Shown: positions 30,902 through 42,175 of the stretch, piece by piece | Numbering within the stretch: position 1 is the stretch's first letter | Layout of the letters: each line of letters opens with the position of its first letter | Assembly: GCA_036245805.1 (NCBI GenBank) | Contig: BTRK01000004.1 | Coordinates: 6,076,001-6,140,000 of the forward strand | Direction of reading: 5' to 3' | DNA length: 64,000 nucleotides | Source: Pristionchus mayeri | Lineage: Eukaryota > Nematoda > Chromadorea > Rhabditida > Neodiplogasteridae | Position numbers and translations under genes: made by a program | The notes under the pieces: generated by a model | Told to the model about the DNA's origin: nothing | The model's database searches: none | The model's input: the letters and a program-made list of their open reading frames with translations, nothing else

Positions 30902-31341
30902 AGAACACAACATTTCTCCATTTCTCCATTCTAGCGCTCGTGATGGGCGGTCGTCCCTGACCCCGCTCTTTTCCGACCTAGTTTGGGGAATCCTCTCCCG
31001 TCAGCTTGGGCAACCCGGAGAGTATCGCCTACTTGGTACACTTCAAGAGGAGGAGCACGGACGGATTCCCATCGTCTCGAGTGATCTACCGTCAAGAAAG
31101 CCCCTCTGTCTGCGTTGTGAGTTCCTAACCGGCGCAAGTCAGGTGTTCGGCGGCAGGATGATCTACTTCGATGCTCAACGGAGATCCGTCACGATCGTCC
31201 CTACAGTTGACCAGAGAAGCCAAAGAAGATCCCATCCCTTGACCTAACGACGCTCTGAGACCGAAGATCCCCATTCCCTCCACACTGAAGTCACCCTCCT
31301 GCAGGACCATTGTGCCTGACGTCAGGATAAATATGATGATG
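30902..31341. other. 440-bp segment present only in the left arm
   Basis: Bounded by the direct repeat agaacacaac (30902-30911 and 31342-31351). The right arm has a single copy of this 10-mer, and there the transposase intron is short and in frame. The simplest reading is an insertion into this arm with a 10-bp duplication. It contains a 118-codon open stretch without a recognised domain. Confidence 0.85.
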
Positions 31342-32550
31342 AGAACACAACTACAGAAGGAGTTTCTTGCCGGATAGAGACTGTGGGTTCTGAGAAGGCG
31401 CTGGTTGAACTAGTGGAAGACGGGTTTAATATCAGGTATATTATCCAGCTAAGAACTAGTATAACATGAGGTATCATAACTTTCCTCCTTCCTGTTTTTT
31501 TTTCTACCGTAACCCATATAACTCGAATATCTCTTGATCGCTTCATCAGAGCCCGGGTTACCGATTCAAACGCAAACGTAAACAAGCGAATCCGCGATAA
31601 TCCCAAGCTCAAAGGAATCGAGCCAAAGAGGGACTTTTGGGACGCCCAAAAATCTCTCCGAAAAGCGTGGTGGGCGGTGAGTAAAAAATTGTAGTATTGC
31701 CCATCTAAGAAACCCTATGCAGGGGATGAAGAAGGCAGACTGCCCTCGCCTCTCTCAGTGGTACAAGTCGTTCTTTAACCATTTGTTCTATGTCAACAAG
31801 AAATTCCCCAATCCTGAAGATCGACCCCTTGCTCTTGAGTATGTTCGCTCGTTTATCAAACACTGCACGGGACAGCACAGATGGAAAAAGGTGGGCAAAT
31901 GGCTAATTCAAACTTGATACTGGGTTATTGTGCGACTAGGGAGACGATTTCACTCTGGTCTCCAAATGTGATCACTCGATTGTGCGAGCACCGAAGAGAG
32001 GAAAGAATGGGAAAGGGGTGAAGGCCGGCCAGAAAGGACCCCAAAAATCTCCTAAGCAATTGATCGAGGTATATTTTTGCCTACAGATGCTTTAGTTCTA
32101 TATTTATATCACAATGAAAGGTCGATTCGCCTGAGCACCAGCTGCTCCACTCCCTTCTCTTCTCTCCCTCCTTCGAGAAGACGTTTCTCGCCTCTTCTGC
32201 CGACTTCGGCACATCGATCTGCGAATCTTTCCATTCCCTCTCGAATCTCTACGCACCAAAGCGACTTTCCAGGTAAATCCATGTTATATATTTTTTAGAA
32301 AGAACACATGCACTTTATCACATTAATAATTAACATTAACCTGATCTGTGCTAGCTCGGCGCCCTACTACAACAAGAAAATGAAGTGCACTGTGATGCAC
32401 CACAACTCACTTGTCTACGGTACAATCGCGGGCGAGAGGATGGAGATCGGCAGCGTGCTTCTCTCTAGAAAGGGAAGAATTGCGGAGGCTTTGAAAAGAA
32501 AAATGAGCCCCGGAGAACACCCATGGAGGAACGAGGTACGGTATACTGAG

Positions 32551-33366
32551 TCAATGGAGGATTATTTTTCTTATCTCTCAAGTATTCAATATATACACAA
32601 TACATGACAGCGAGCAGGTGCTCGTTTATTTTCACATGGTAATCGTAAAATAGTTCCACGTTTTCCGTTTCAGTGAGCTACCATCTTTCCCATCAGGATC
32701 ATCCAAGTAAACATAACATACACTTTATATCAATGAACCACAGACCCTTGGCGACGCTTCCGGCTGCGCCCGTGGTTGCTGCAGACGTCGTCAGCGACGA
32801 CTCCGAGTTGGCGTGCGACAACGGCTTCACCACGCCGTTCACCGCTGTCTTCGAGATACCTGTCAAGTTCACGTTTCTGCATACACATTTATGCATCGTC
32901 TATAACTACAATTACATTTGATCCACGTCACATATACTAATCAACTACGTGATTCCAGACACTTCTCTGTCTCATCTGCTCACCATTAGTCTTGGGTGGT
33001 TGGGGACCGAATGCGGGCACGCCCGTCTCATCCTCCTTTCTTCGCAGCTCTTCTCCTCCGCTTCATTCTTCTTCTCTACACTCTTCACTACGGCCGGACG
33101 CTGCTGCTTGACTGCAAACACAAATATAGTTAGAGCGAGGGAAACAAGCAACTAACAAGACCTATTTTTGACGTGAAAATGAAAAATTTAAAGGGACTCG
33201 CTAAGGATACCGAACTGGCTACTCGAGAAAGGCTACGTAGAGAGGACGAGAAGCATAGACGGGGATTTCAAGTTTCACGGGAGAGTAAAAAACCTTCGGG
33301 TACGGCCGGGAGTGGAGACCGGCTCTCCTCGGGTCGACGACCTCGTCGCTCTTGCTCTTGAGTATG
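32551..33366. other. Spacer between the palindrome arms
   Basis: 816 bp of single-copy sequence with coding-like pieces. 32730-32870 on the minus strand reads ISKTAVNGVVKPLSHANSES. 33173-33240 on the plus strand reads KNLKGLAKDTELATRERL. 33325-33350 matches ctctcctcgggtcgacgacc in the gene at 39.5 kb. It looks like a mosaic of gene fragments, not one gene. Confidence 0.5.
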
Positions 33367-35564
33367 CTCAGTATACCGTACCTCGTTCCTCCATGGGTGT
33401 TCTCCGGGGCTCATTTTTCTTTTCAAAGCCTCCGCAATTCTTCCCTTTCTAGAGAGAAGCACGCTGCCGATCTCCATCCTCTCGCCCGCGATTGTACCGT
33501 AGACAAGTGAGTTGTGGTGCATCACAGTGCACTTCATTTTCTTGTTGTAGTAGGGCGCCGAGCTAGCACAGATCAGGTTAATGTTAATTATTAATGTGAT
33601 AAAGTGCATGTGTTCTTTCTAAAAAATATATAACATGGATTTACCTGGAAAGTCGCTTTGGTGCGTAGAGATTCGAGAGGGAATGGAAAGATTCGCAGAT
33701 CGCTGTGCCGAAGTCGGCAGAAGAGGCGAGAAACGTCTTCTCGAAGGAGGGAGAGAAGAGAAGGGAGTGGAGCAGCTGGTGCTCAGGCGAATCGACCTTT
33801 CATTGTGATATAAATATAGAACTAAAGCATCTGTAGGCAAAAATATACCTCGATCAATTGCTTAGGAGATTTTTGGGGTCCTTTCTGGCCGGCCTTCACC
33901 CCTTTCCCATTCTTTCCTCTCTTCGGTGCTCGCACAATCGAGTGATCACATTTGGAGACCAGAGTGAAATCGTCTCCCTAGTCGCACAATAACCCAGTAT
34001 CAAGTTTGAATTAGCCATTTGCCCACCTTTTTCCATCTGTGCTGTCCCGTGCAGTGTTTGATAAACGAGCGAACATACTCAAGAGCAAGGGGTCGATCTT
34101 CAGGATTGGGGAATTTCTTGTTGACATAGAACAAATGGTTAAAGAACGACTTGTACCACTGAGAGAGGCGAGGGCAGTCTGCCTTCTTCATCCCCTGCAT
34201 AGGGTTTCTTAGATGGGCAATACTACAATTTTTTACTCACCGCCCACCACGCTTTTCGGAGAGATTTTTGGGCGTCCCAAAAGTCCCTCTTTGGCTCGAT
34301 TCCTTTGAGCTTGGGATTATCGCGGATTCGCTTGTTTACGTTTGCGTTTGAATCGGTAACCCGGGCTCTGATGAAGCGATCAAGAGATATTCGAGTTATA
34401 TGGGTTACGGTAGAAAAAAAAACAGGAAGGAGGAAAGTTATGATACCTCATGTTATACTAGTTCTTCGCTGAATAATATACCTGATATTAAACCCGTCTT
34501 CCACTAGTTCAACCAGCGCCTTCTCAGAACCCACAGTCTCTATCCGGCAAGAAACTCCTTCTGTAGTTGTGTTCTATAGATAACATTTACTACACAATTA
34601 TAATATTACCAATTTCATCATCCTTCGTCGAGAGGGACACAGCTGCGACAACGAGGCCAAGAGCACAATCGAATACGGTAACTTTTCCATTGTTGGAAGT
34701 CCAGCCAGGATGGGCAAATTGTCCATCTAGCGCCACTATGATCCCGTCCTCCTATTTTAAGTTATGTGAAAGCAAAAACTGGGATGTCTGAAATACCGGG
34801 GCAACATCCTTCGAGAAATCACGCGCTTCTCGCTCCCATCTCAAGTACACTCGATCGATCGACGGGCACGCATAGAAACGAATAGCATCGCGCATGGATC
34901 GCTCTTTTGGGATTGCGATGGAGAGGAGATCACATTGATCGATGAGTCTCTGTAAGAACAATTTGGGCAAGCGAGCACAAGTTGATAGGTCACCGTGATG
35001 GGAGTGCCCGTTATGAATGCAGAGACTGCGAGAGACTGGTTCATCTCGTACACTCTACTTCTCCCTCTGCCCCTCTTAGGCTGGCTGTCCCATCGGAAGT
35101 GATTCTTGCACCCAGTGCATGAGTAGGTCACCCATAGCGCGCTGGCCTATTGCCTCCATCGCAAACTGATCGGATCGATCAATGCTCCACACCCTTGACA
35201 CCTCCGAAAGAGCATGTCAATCATCGACTTAGCTGTCAGAAAGTATGCAGATCGCACAGCAGTGTCCTCTTCTTCCTCCTCTTCGATATCTGAGTCACTC
35301 TGATGGGAAACTTGAGACAAACGAAATGATGAATCCTTCAATCGTTATGTTATCTTATACCCTCATTCTATAGCTAACCGATCTCTCTACAGTAGGAACA
35401 CTTGAGATGGTCGACATTAATCTCTGAGGCACTACACTATCCATTTCAGGTGCTTGCGAGGCGATTTGCAGCTGCGACCCTGACAGAGGCGTCTCTTCAG
35501 GCAGCTGGAATTTTTTTCACTTCTTTATTGCATTGTTGAAGTAAGTGAGAGTAGTATTTGATGA

Positions 35565-36021
35565 GATGGTATAACAACCAGGCAACTCTGATGTGGACAT
35601 ATTTTTGGGGAACTGATCGTAACACATAAATATCAGAGCGGTGTCATTATGTGGGAAATAGAGACACCATGTGATACAAGCCCTTGTGAAAGAGTTCTAG
35701 AGGACATGGTGGACACTTCAGTAACTTTCTACTTCCTTCTCTTTTCGTCTCCCTGATACTTCCCTTGACCTACTCTTCCCTCTTAGTCCCATTGTGGGGA
35801 ACACATGTTCGGAACCATATTCATCCTATTCCTGCCACATGTCCATTCGCATCGATGGTCCAGTGGTAGGATTCCTGCCAAGCAGGAGGCCCGGGTTCGG
35901 TTCCCGGTCGACGCACCGATATGTGAACAGGAATGGGATGAATTGTGACAGTGAGAACCATCTTAGTTTTAACAGTTCCCGAAAATTGTTGGATATATTT
36001 TGAGTTGCCTGGTTGTTGTAC
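35565..36021. mobile_element. Same tRNA-bearing TIR element, right-arm copy
   Basis: Exact mirror of 29456-29912. Confidence 0.65.
35849..35915 (+). tRNA. tRNA-Gly(GCC)-like sequence with a collapsed anticodon loop (right copy)
   Basis: Identical mirror of 29562-29628, with the same four-base loss in the anticodon loop. A and B box regions are intact, so Pol III transcription is possible even if decoding is not. Confidence 0.75.
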
Positions 36022-37606
36022 TGCATCTGATCCAGTACTGCCCTCGAGGGTTGGCAATACGAGGAGAGGTCATTATCCTCCCCTTCTTCTATTTCGCAAT
36101 CCGAAGAGGAAGAGGCTTAACGAGCTCGTAACCTCCCCTCGTATTGCCAACTCTACTGTCCTCCCATCATTATATTTCGACCTCACTTGCCACAATGTCT
36201 ATTGATATAGTGTTAATATATACAAACTTCGATTGTCATATTTCTTGCGAAGTGATAAAGTTTTCAAAATATATTGTGTACCTTCCTTTCATTGGCTATA
36301 GGCTGCTCGTTCAGCGATTGTTGATCATCATGGCCAACATCATACACGTCTTCGCCCTAACATTAGTACTCGCACATATGTGGATAATATTTTTTTGTGT
36401 AATAATATTATGCTTCCTCTATGATAAATGATAATAATGTGTCAGTTGTTCTCACATGTGTCTCATTCCCTTCGAGTGTCCCTTCGCCCTCGTCTCTCTC
36501 CACGCGAACTACAGCAGATGAAGAAGATGGTAGGTCAGTGCGGCGCCGTTTCTATGAGAGCTAGCGTTCACAGTTTTCCCTAAGGCAACTACTACCTCAG
36601 CTACCCCAGTATCTAGATCGTCGTTTGACGGATCGGGAGCCTCAAGAACATTATTAAATTTAGAAAATAGGATAGGATCAACTATATTCTACTTCTATCG
36701 GAAGGCCGTCTGCTCCAAAATGTGCTTCGCACCACCGAATGTCCTCGCTATTTGCCACTCTCGCGCGAAACAACTCCAGTTCGCGCAAGGCCTCCTCGTT
36801 ACTGAGGCCAAGGGACTTCACCCAAACAAACTGGTGGTATTTCTTCAAATTAGCAGGGAAGCGGCGCGTTTTACTCGATTGTGCGCCACATCTGGCGCAC
36901 CTTCTCTTCCGTTGCGTGAGCATAGAACTGATAGCAGGTTTGACGAAGATTAGTCACGCGATGCGGTTTATCGAAAGCAATTTACGATCACAAAATTGGC
37001 ATAATGAGCCACAAAGTGGGGTTAAACAATCACCATTGGCTCAAAACATTCCACTAGCCTGATACACTGCGCTGGCAACTAACTTATCAAAGAAACTACG
37101 GGGAAATTGCAAGAAAACTGACATCTTTCGATTGAAATGATGATTCAAAACAATCGTAAATCCGCATAACTACGTTCATTTCGGTGCAAAAAGGGCCACG
37201 ACACTCAGATACAGCGCTGGGAACCAAAATAATCCAGAAAAAACAGTGTAAACCAATGAAAATCGAATGAAAACCAAGCAAAACGAGGTGCCTCGACACG
37301 TCGTGTCGTTGTTCGGGGCAATCGATCAAGAGCGTGCATTCAAACACGACGATTTTCACGAAACATCTCCGACCCGCTCGCCCACCATCAACCGATAACT
37401 GTTTTTATTATTTGTAAATTTATTAAATTTATTTTCGAAATTTAAATATTTTTAAATATTTTATTATGTTAGTGATATTTTCTAAATGATATTTACTATC
37501 GAATAGGTTGAAATCGTCAATCTATGTAAGATCCCTTTAATTTGCCGCTTTCTATTATAGACAATTCAAAGAACATCGCACTACTATTAAAAAACCAATG
37601 ATAAAT

Positions 37607-38694
37607 TTACAGACTAACAAAAAACCGCAAAGAAATCTCCTCACCCCTCTTTCTCGCGATTACAACTGACGTCATCGTGTAGATTACCACCATGCAAATA
37701 TTTACGATTACCAGAGACCCGATGAAAAGGCGAGAAGCGCTGCCGTGAAAAGGAGCCACGATAGAGCAAAGCTGCGTCCTAAAATAATTTGTTTAGAAGA
37801 AGACGGAAATGTAGAATTTGATCAAACTCGCCCGTTTTTGAAATATGCAATCATTAGGTAGGCTACGTAACACATTGAGACGCCAAGCAAACTCAGGGGA
37901 ATCTGAATTTCGATATTACGATTGCAGCTAAAATTATATACCGTTAACTGCGCCGATGTCGTCATTCTCCTGAAGTATGGAGCAAGCACAATCGCAAGAA
38001 GGCGTTCGACGCCAATACACGTAATACACGTGGTTCCCGCGACCAATCCCAATTCGGGAATAAACTAAATTATGAAGAATTTGTCATTTTCAAAAAAGCA
38101 TTATTTTCGCATTTTTGGATCAGTGGCGACCAAAAGACATTGAGACAAATAGCCTAACATGTTCAAAGCAATAGCGAGAAAGTTGCTCAGTTTCGGATTA
38201 AAGTATAATATTTAACTGAACAGTACTCTAGGCACATTATAGATAATAAAAAAACATATGTTTAATATAGAATATTTATCGAAACAGTACTCTAAGTGCA
38301 TTACACATACCAAGATTGCAGTGCACACCATGTTATCGACTGGTTTCCCGGCATATATTAGAGGAGTTATAGCAAAAGCGCCAATCTACAAATCAAACTT
38401 AATTAGACATACATATACATTTCGAATAACCTGATGTAGCGCATCGAAGAGTGCACAGACTCCGATTAGTAAATTGCAAGTGAACCGCAGAGATTTTGTG
38501 CGAATTGTCACTAGGAAAAGGCATAAATTGCAGCAAACTCCGAGAGCCGCCGCAGGAGCCGTCATGTGGTAGCACATCCGGGCAAGCATAAGCTGGCCAG
38601 CAGTCAGATGGATCATCGATCGAGATTGTGTGCCGACTTCGCTGAACAGGAAGCGGGTATTTGCGTTCGAAGAGAGTGGTGCACGGGAATTCAT
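37607..38694 (-). CDS. Srsx-type chemoreceptor, truncated after TM5 (right copy)
   Basis: Mirror image of the copy at 26783-27870 with the same exons, the same GC-AG intron and the same loss of TM6-TM7. No difference was noticed in the coding exons. The ATG corresponds to 38694. Because both copies end identically, the truncation predates the inverted duplication. Confidence 0.75.
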
Positions 38695-39016
38695 CAAGAA
38701 ATGGAAGTCTCGCGGTTTCGCGTAAATACAGGCCCAAATATTGCTACTGCCCTGCTATTTTAGACCGTTGTTCGATCTTTCGCTGAAGAGACGGCGTGCA
38801 AATGCTGTGATAGCACGAATACAATGGAAGTGATCGATTATTGTGTTATGAATCGCATTATGAGCTGGTTAACGTCCGTCGCCATAACTCATCTCATTTT
38901 GCGCGCATGAATAGCATTCACAAATTAATAGACAAGCCCGTACTTCGTAATTCATCTCCTTTCAATGTTTGTTGTCTTCTGCTCTACACAACCAACGAGA
39001 ACGAAATACATAAACT

Positions 39017-39430
39017 TCTGATATGGTATTGCGAGAAGAAGAGCGAGGGAAGCACCTCTCTCTCGAGAGAGAGAGTAAGAGAACGCGCGGGAAGCAGAGA
39101 GTGCCAGAGAAAGAGAGGGTCACTCTAGTATGCAACATGCAGATGGCAAGTAAACAACTGAGCGTAGGGGAATGAGTAAACATGCGAGTGTCTGGGTAGG
39201 AATAAGGTTAATTAGCTATACAATATTATCATATAACACTAACAACACTTATCTCTTCCTTCTTCACTGCCTGCACCACATCTCAGTCGGGGCGAATCCA
39301 CACCGACGAGATCCTACAAGTTACAAGATTAAATATATAAAAATAAGTTAAGACAACCTAGTTAATAAGTTGGATTGCACAAGCGCCAACTGCACCTCGC
39401 GAGAGAAACAAGTAAAATACAGCTCGCCTC
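39017..39430. other. Flank of the right arm, GA-rich then intron-like
   Basis: 39050-39125 is rich in gagaga. 39250-39320 resembles the exon at 40205-40290 (gcgaatccacaccgacgaga), so part of the neighbouring gene is locally duplicated. Confidence 0.45.
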
Positions 39431-39439
39431 TTCGTAAAT

Positions 39440-41600
39440 GCTTTCCCGCTGCCCACTCACAGTTTTATCCTCTTGACGAACGATCCGAGTGATCCGACTC
39501 TCCTCGGGTCGACGACCTCGTCCTCGTCGCTCTTGCTGCTCTTCATCTCTTCACTCTCACTCGTCGCCTTCCGCTTCCCGTTCGACAACAAACTGAGAGA
39601 AATTACACTCTAAATCTCGACGACAGAATCCATCAACTTGCATAACAATCACATGGCTTTTCGATGGAGCCCACATGTGAATACAATGGGAATTTTAAGA
39701 TTTTCAAATACAAATAAAGTGCTTACCTCGGCTGCTTCGGCTTCTCGTCCACCTCCATGTCCTCAGGCTTGACATCGAATCGCGACTTGCGACTGCAATT
39801 GCGCCACTTGCAGTGCTTACTCAAATGCTTACAATCACTACTTTTCCTAGCTACTTGAATGCACATGAGCCACTTTAGGATGTCATTTCTCAGCTAGCAA
39901 CTTTCTTGTTTCAACGGGAGGATAACTCACGGAGGCAGGGGCGGTGGTGGTTGGTGCTAGGGCTCGGCAGCGAGCATGACAGCGCGAGGCTGGAGTAGCC
40001 CCGTCTCAGGCTTGGCGACAGCCACCTGACGAAGTACCATCGGAGACGACTGCAAGGAGACCTTGACCAGAGGATGTATAGCGAACAGGAAACAATTGTT
40101 ATAATGGTACATCTTTGGGCAACAAGATGAAGAGGCTATTCAAACATTATTTAAAAAAAAAATATATCGCAAAATTATGGTTAATCGTACCAGAGGAAAA
40201 AAGTCTAACAGTACTTACCTCTCCCTTCTTCACAGGCGTAATCGCGCCAGTACCACCGCTCAATCCGGGCGAATCCACACCGACGAGATCCTACAATTTA
40301 CACCATCAAATATATTTAAATCAGTAAAAAACAACCTAGTAAATAACTCGGGTTTGACAAGCACCAACCGCAGCTCGCGAGAAAAACGAGTAAAAATAAA
40401 TCTGACCTCTCGCATTTGAATTGAATGAGAACAAGACTACGTGCAATTTCTTTGAAAAACTAACCCGAGTGTAGGAGAAAGGCGAGGCGATTGGCGACCC
40501 AGAGGATGAATCATTCCGGATCCGGATCCGATCCGATCCGGGTCCGATCCGATCCGATCCGGATCCGATCCGGATCCGGATCCGGAGGAATCATGATGAA
40601 CACTCGATCCCCTGTAGAGAACTTCTTTTAGAAGATCCTAACTCTCAGCTAATCAGAAATCGGGTCAAACGATGCTACAGATAAAGATCTTTCTCTCGAG
40701 GCTGTTGATTGACAAGAAGGAGGGGAGGGTTAACCTGTGTGAGGAGATGGGCGATCCAGTGGTCGACTTATCTCCGTATCGGATCTTATCGCGTTGAAGC
40801 ACTGCAAAGCAGTATTTTTATCAGCCGAAATAAATTTTAAAACGTCAAAATATTGACATATACAATAAGAACTCACCAAACTACGAGAAACATCCACTAT
40901 CATTCCCCGGCTCCGCTTCGAGAGCTCAGAAGAGAGCCGACTCGCGAGTCGCAAGACAGAGAGTTAGCGGGCGGAGTGTGCTGTCGATCGATAATCGACT
41001 GACGCGATGCACACTGCAGTTTACATCATCAAATATATTTAAATTAAGTAAACAGTTAAGCCAAAAATGCGATTAGATCGCAGTTATTGAGCACCAACCG
41101 CACATGAGAGGTTCATGCACATTTCAATGGATATTCACCTGGAACTTTTCGCGTCGTGCTCGCCGTTGAGGATGTAGCGGTCGTTCTTCAGGTCGATGTT
41201 CGTCCGCGCCCAACTCGAACCAATGTACTGCAATATCGATCGATAAAGATGCGTAACCGGCCATTTTATCAGTTCGCATTCACGGGTGACGCAAAATACC
41301 AAAATATCAAATATAAATAATATTCAAAAGATCCAAATTACCTAGTTTCAAGTTTTAATGCCTTTCAAGTCAAATCAAGTATAAAAACAGGGTAAATACC
41401 TAATCTGTCTTAGAAATCGCCTTCGCGATGTCGCTCATGTTGGCGATAACGTCGTAGACTGCTTCAGTTTGTTCCTCTTTCGTGACAACCGCCCTGCAAT
41501 TAGGACATATTTAAAAACGGAACGAGTAGTTTAAGACGCGGTAAAGGGGAGCTTACTTTCGCAAATTTTGGTGTGGGAAGCAGAGAAATTGTACAAGACC
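39440..41600 (-). CDS. Unrecognised multi-exon gene, probably a nuclear protein
   Basis: The minus strand shows several open blocks with splice signals: ~41535-41640, 41405-41495 (VVTKEEQTEAVYDVIANMSD), ~41155-41228 (YIGSSWARTNIDLKNDRYIL), ~40470-40590 (Ser/Gly-rich, then SPIASPFSYTR), ~40210-40290 (DLVGVDSPGLSGGTGAITPV), ~39900-40070 and ~39440-39595 (NGKRKATSESEEMKSSKSDE, ending in VKRIKL). The mix of acidic/serine-rich and basic tail sequence suggests a nuclear regulatory protein, but no domain is recognised and the exon order is only a proposal. A related fragment lies in the palindrome spacer. A half MITE at 41735-41797 interrupts its upstream side. Confidence 0.45.
40510..40585. repeat. 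Degenerate (GGATCC/GGATCCGATC)n simple repeat
   Basis: About 70 bp of alternating ggatcc and gatccgatcc units. It may encode a Ser/Gly/Asp-rich stretch in the minus-strand gene. Confidence 0.85.
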
Positions 41601-41734
41601 GCTCGGCCAGCCAAAGCGAATCGAAAATGGCTTGTGAGCCGGCCGAGAGGGCAATTCATTTCGTAATTTTGAATGCTAATCGCGTCAGACATGCAAATAG
41701 AATCGGGAAAATGAGCACTCACCTTCCTGAGGGC

Positions 41735-41797
41735 AAGTCAGAAAGAGCGAGAGAGCGTGTGAAACGAGGAGAGCGCGCGCCGTTTTGGCATCACTAG
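41735..41797. repeat. Half copy of the 927-1040 palindromic MITE
   Basis: agagcgagagagcgtgtgaa...gccgttttggcatcactagt equals the right half of the element at 927-1040. The left half is absent. Confidence 0.88.
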
Positions 41798-42175
41798 TGT
41801 GCATGTGTTCACGTAATGCGCAATAAGGAAACCACATCAGCATAATGCGAGCATTTGTATTAAACCGTGTATCTATCCAATGTTATCGAGTGCTTACACC
41901 GAAGTTAGCATGCATTTGAACCGATAAAGTACCGTTACAGGCCATAAATCTTACTCAGTCACTATCACCACATGAGAGTGAGGAAAAACAAACCCATTTT
42001 CCAAGAAAACCTAATCATCATAATCATCAAGATTACCGCTTTTATGTTGTTTTTCAAGTCCCGCAAAATTTTACGTGATGTCGTATTTCAAGCTTTGACT
42101 GTAATAACACATCTACTTCCGAGGAACTGTCAGTGTTCTCCGATAAAAAGACCGGAAGCTGCTGTACGGTAGACG

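Larger units (their letters stand above)
28554..32537 (+). pseudogene. THAP-domain DDE transposase-like gene (Kolobok-like?), left copy
   Basis: ATG 28554 begins a THAP-like zinc module: CARCG, RRFPANLKKYHQFVW, CEAHF. In this arm the Trp codon before CEAHF is TGA. Later exons: 29970-30090 (low complexity), 30170-30350 (acidic, then a CQGC zinc pair), SCTGCKNHFRWDSQP, then after a ~45-nt intron RLIDQCDLLSIAIPKE, ~30725-30868 (VALDGQFAHPGWTSNNGKV, probable first catalytic Asp), ~31355-31437 (ETVGSEKALVELVEDGFNI), ~31549-31678 (VTDSNANVNKRIRD), ~31722-31890 (LSQWYKSFFNHLFY), ~31930-32068, a segment reading ICESFHSLSNLYAPK ending about 32271, and ~32300-32537. The block order matches THAP-linked eukaryotic DDE transposases. 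The superfamily name is an inference. A TAG interrupts the zinc region at about 30328. Confidence 0.75.
26463..32550 (+). repeat. Left arm (6088 bp) of a giant inverted repeat
   Basis: Mirrors 33367-39016. Coordinates pair as x + y = 65477 in the outer part (after a 2-bp difference at the very edge) and 65917 in the inner part. The jump of 440 is an extra segment at 30902-31341 in this arm. Only a handful of substitutions were noticed (for example 28745, 31451 and 32211). Confidence 0.97.
33380..36923 (-). pseudogene. THAP-domain DDE transposase-like gene, right copy
   Basis: Mirror copy of 28554-32537 with ATG at 36923. The THAP module is intact here (TGG, giving WCEAHF), and the intron between KDDEI and EGVSCRIETVG is only about 60 nt and joins in frame. 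The in-frame TAG between LRWRQ and ALWVTYSC remains, so even this better copy carries one stop unless it is spliced out or read through. Exons follow consistent short GT-AG introns. If the TAG were bypassed, the protein would hold a THAP module, a CxxC...CxxC zinc region and the DDE-type core. Confidence 0.75.
33367..39016 (-). repeat. Right arm (5650 bp) of the giant inverted repeat
   Basis: Reverse complement of 26463-32550 except for the missing 440-bp segment, a 2-bp gt insertion near 38920, and a few substitutions. Confidence 0.97.

Noticed and set aside
30902..31341. Deletion of an exon from the right arm
   Set aside because: The right-arm intron is short and keeps the transposase frame, so the left-arm segment is better read as an insertion.
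13702..32537. Reassigned TAG codon, because both the LINE and the THAP transposase carry one in-frame TAG
   Set aside because: Only two instances, both in mobile elements that commonly decay; receptor genes here end on ordinary stops.
26463..39016. Polinton/Maverick-type giant transposon with long TIRs
   Set aside because: No polymerase B, integrase, packaging ATPase or capsid-like genes lie between or within the arms; the spacer is only 816 bp and the arms include a chemoreceptor fragment.
41573..41797. Plus-strand 74-codon frame ending in the half MITE
   Set aside because: It runs into repeat sequence, lacks a domain and opposes the likely minus-strand exons.
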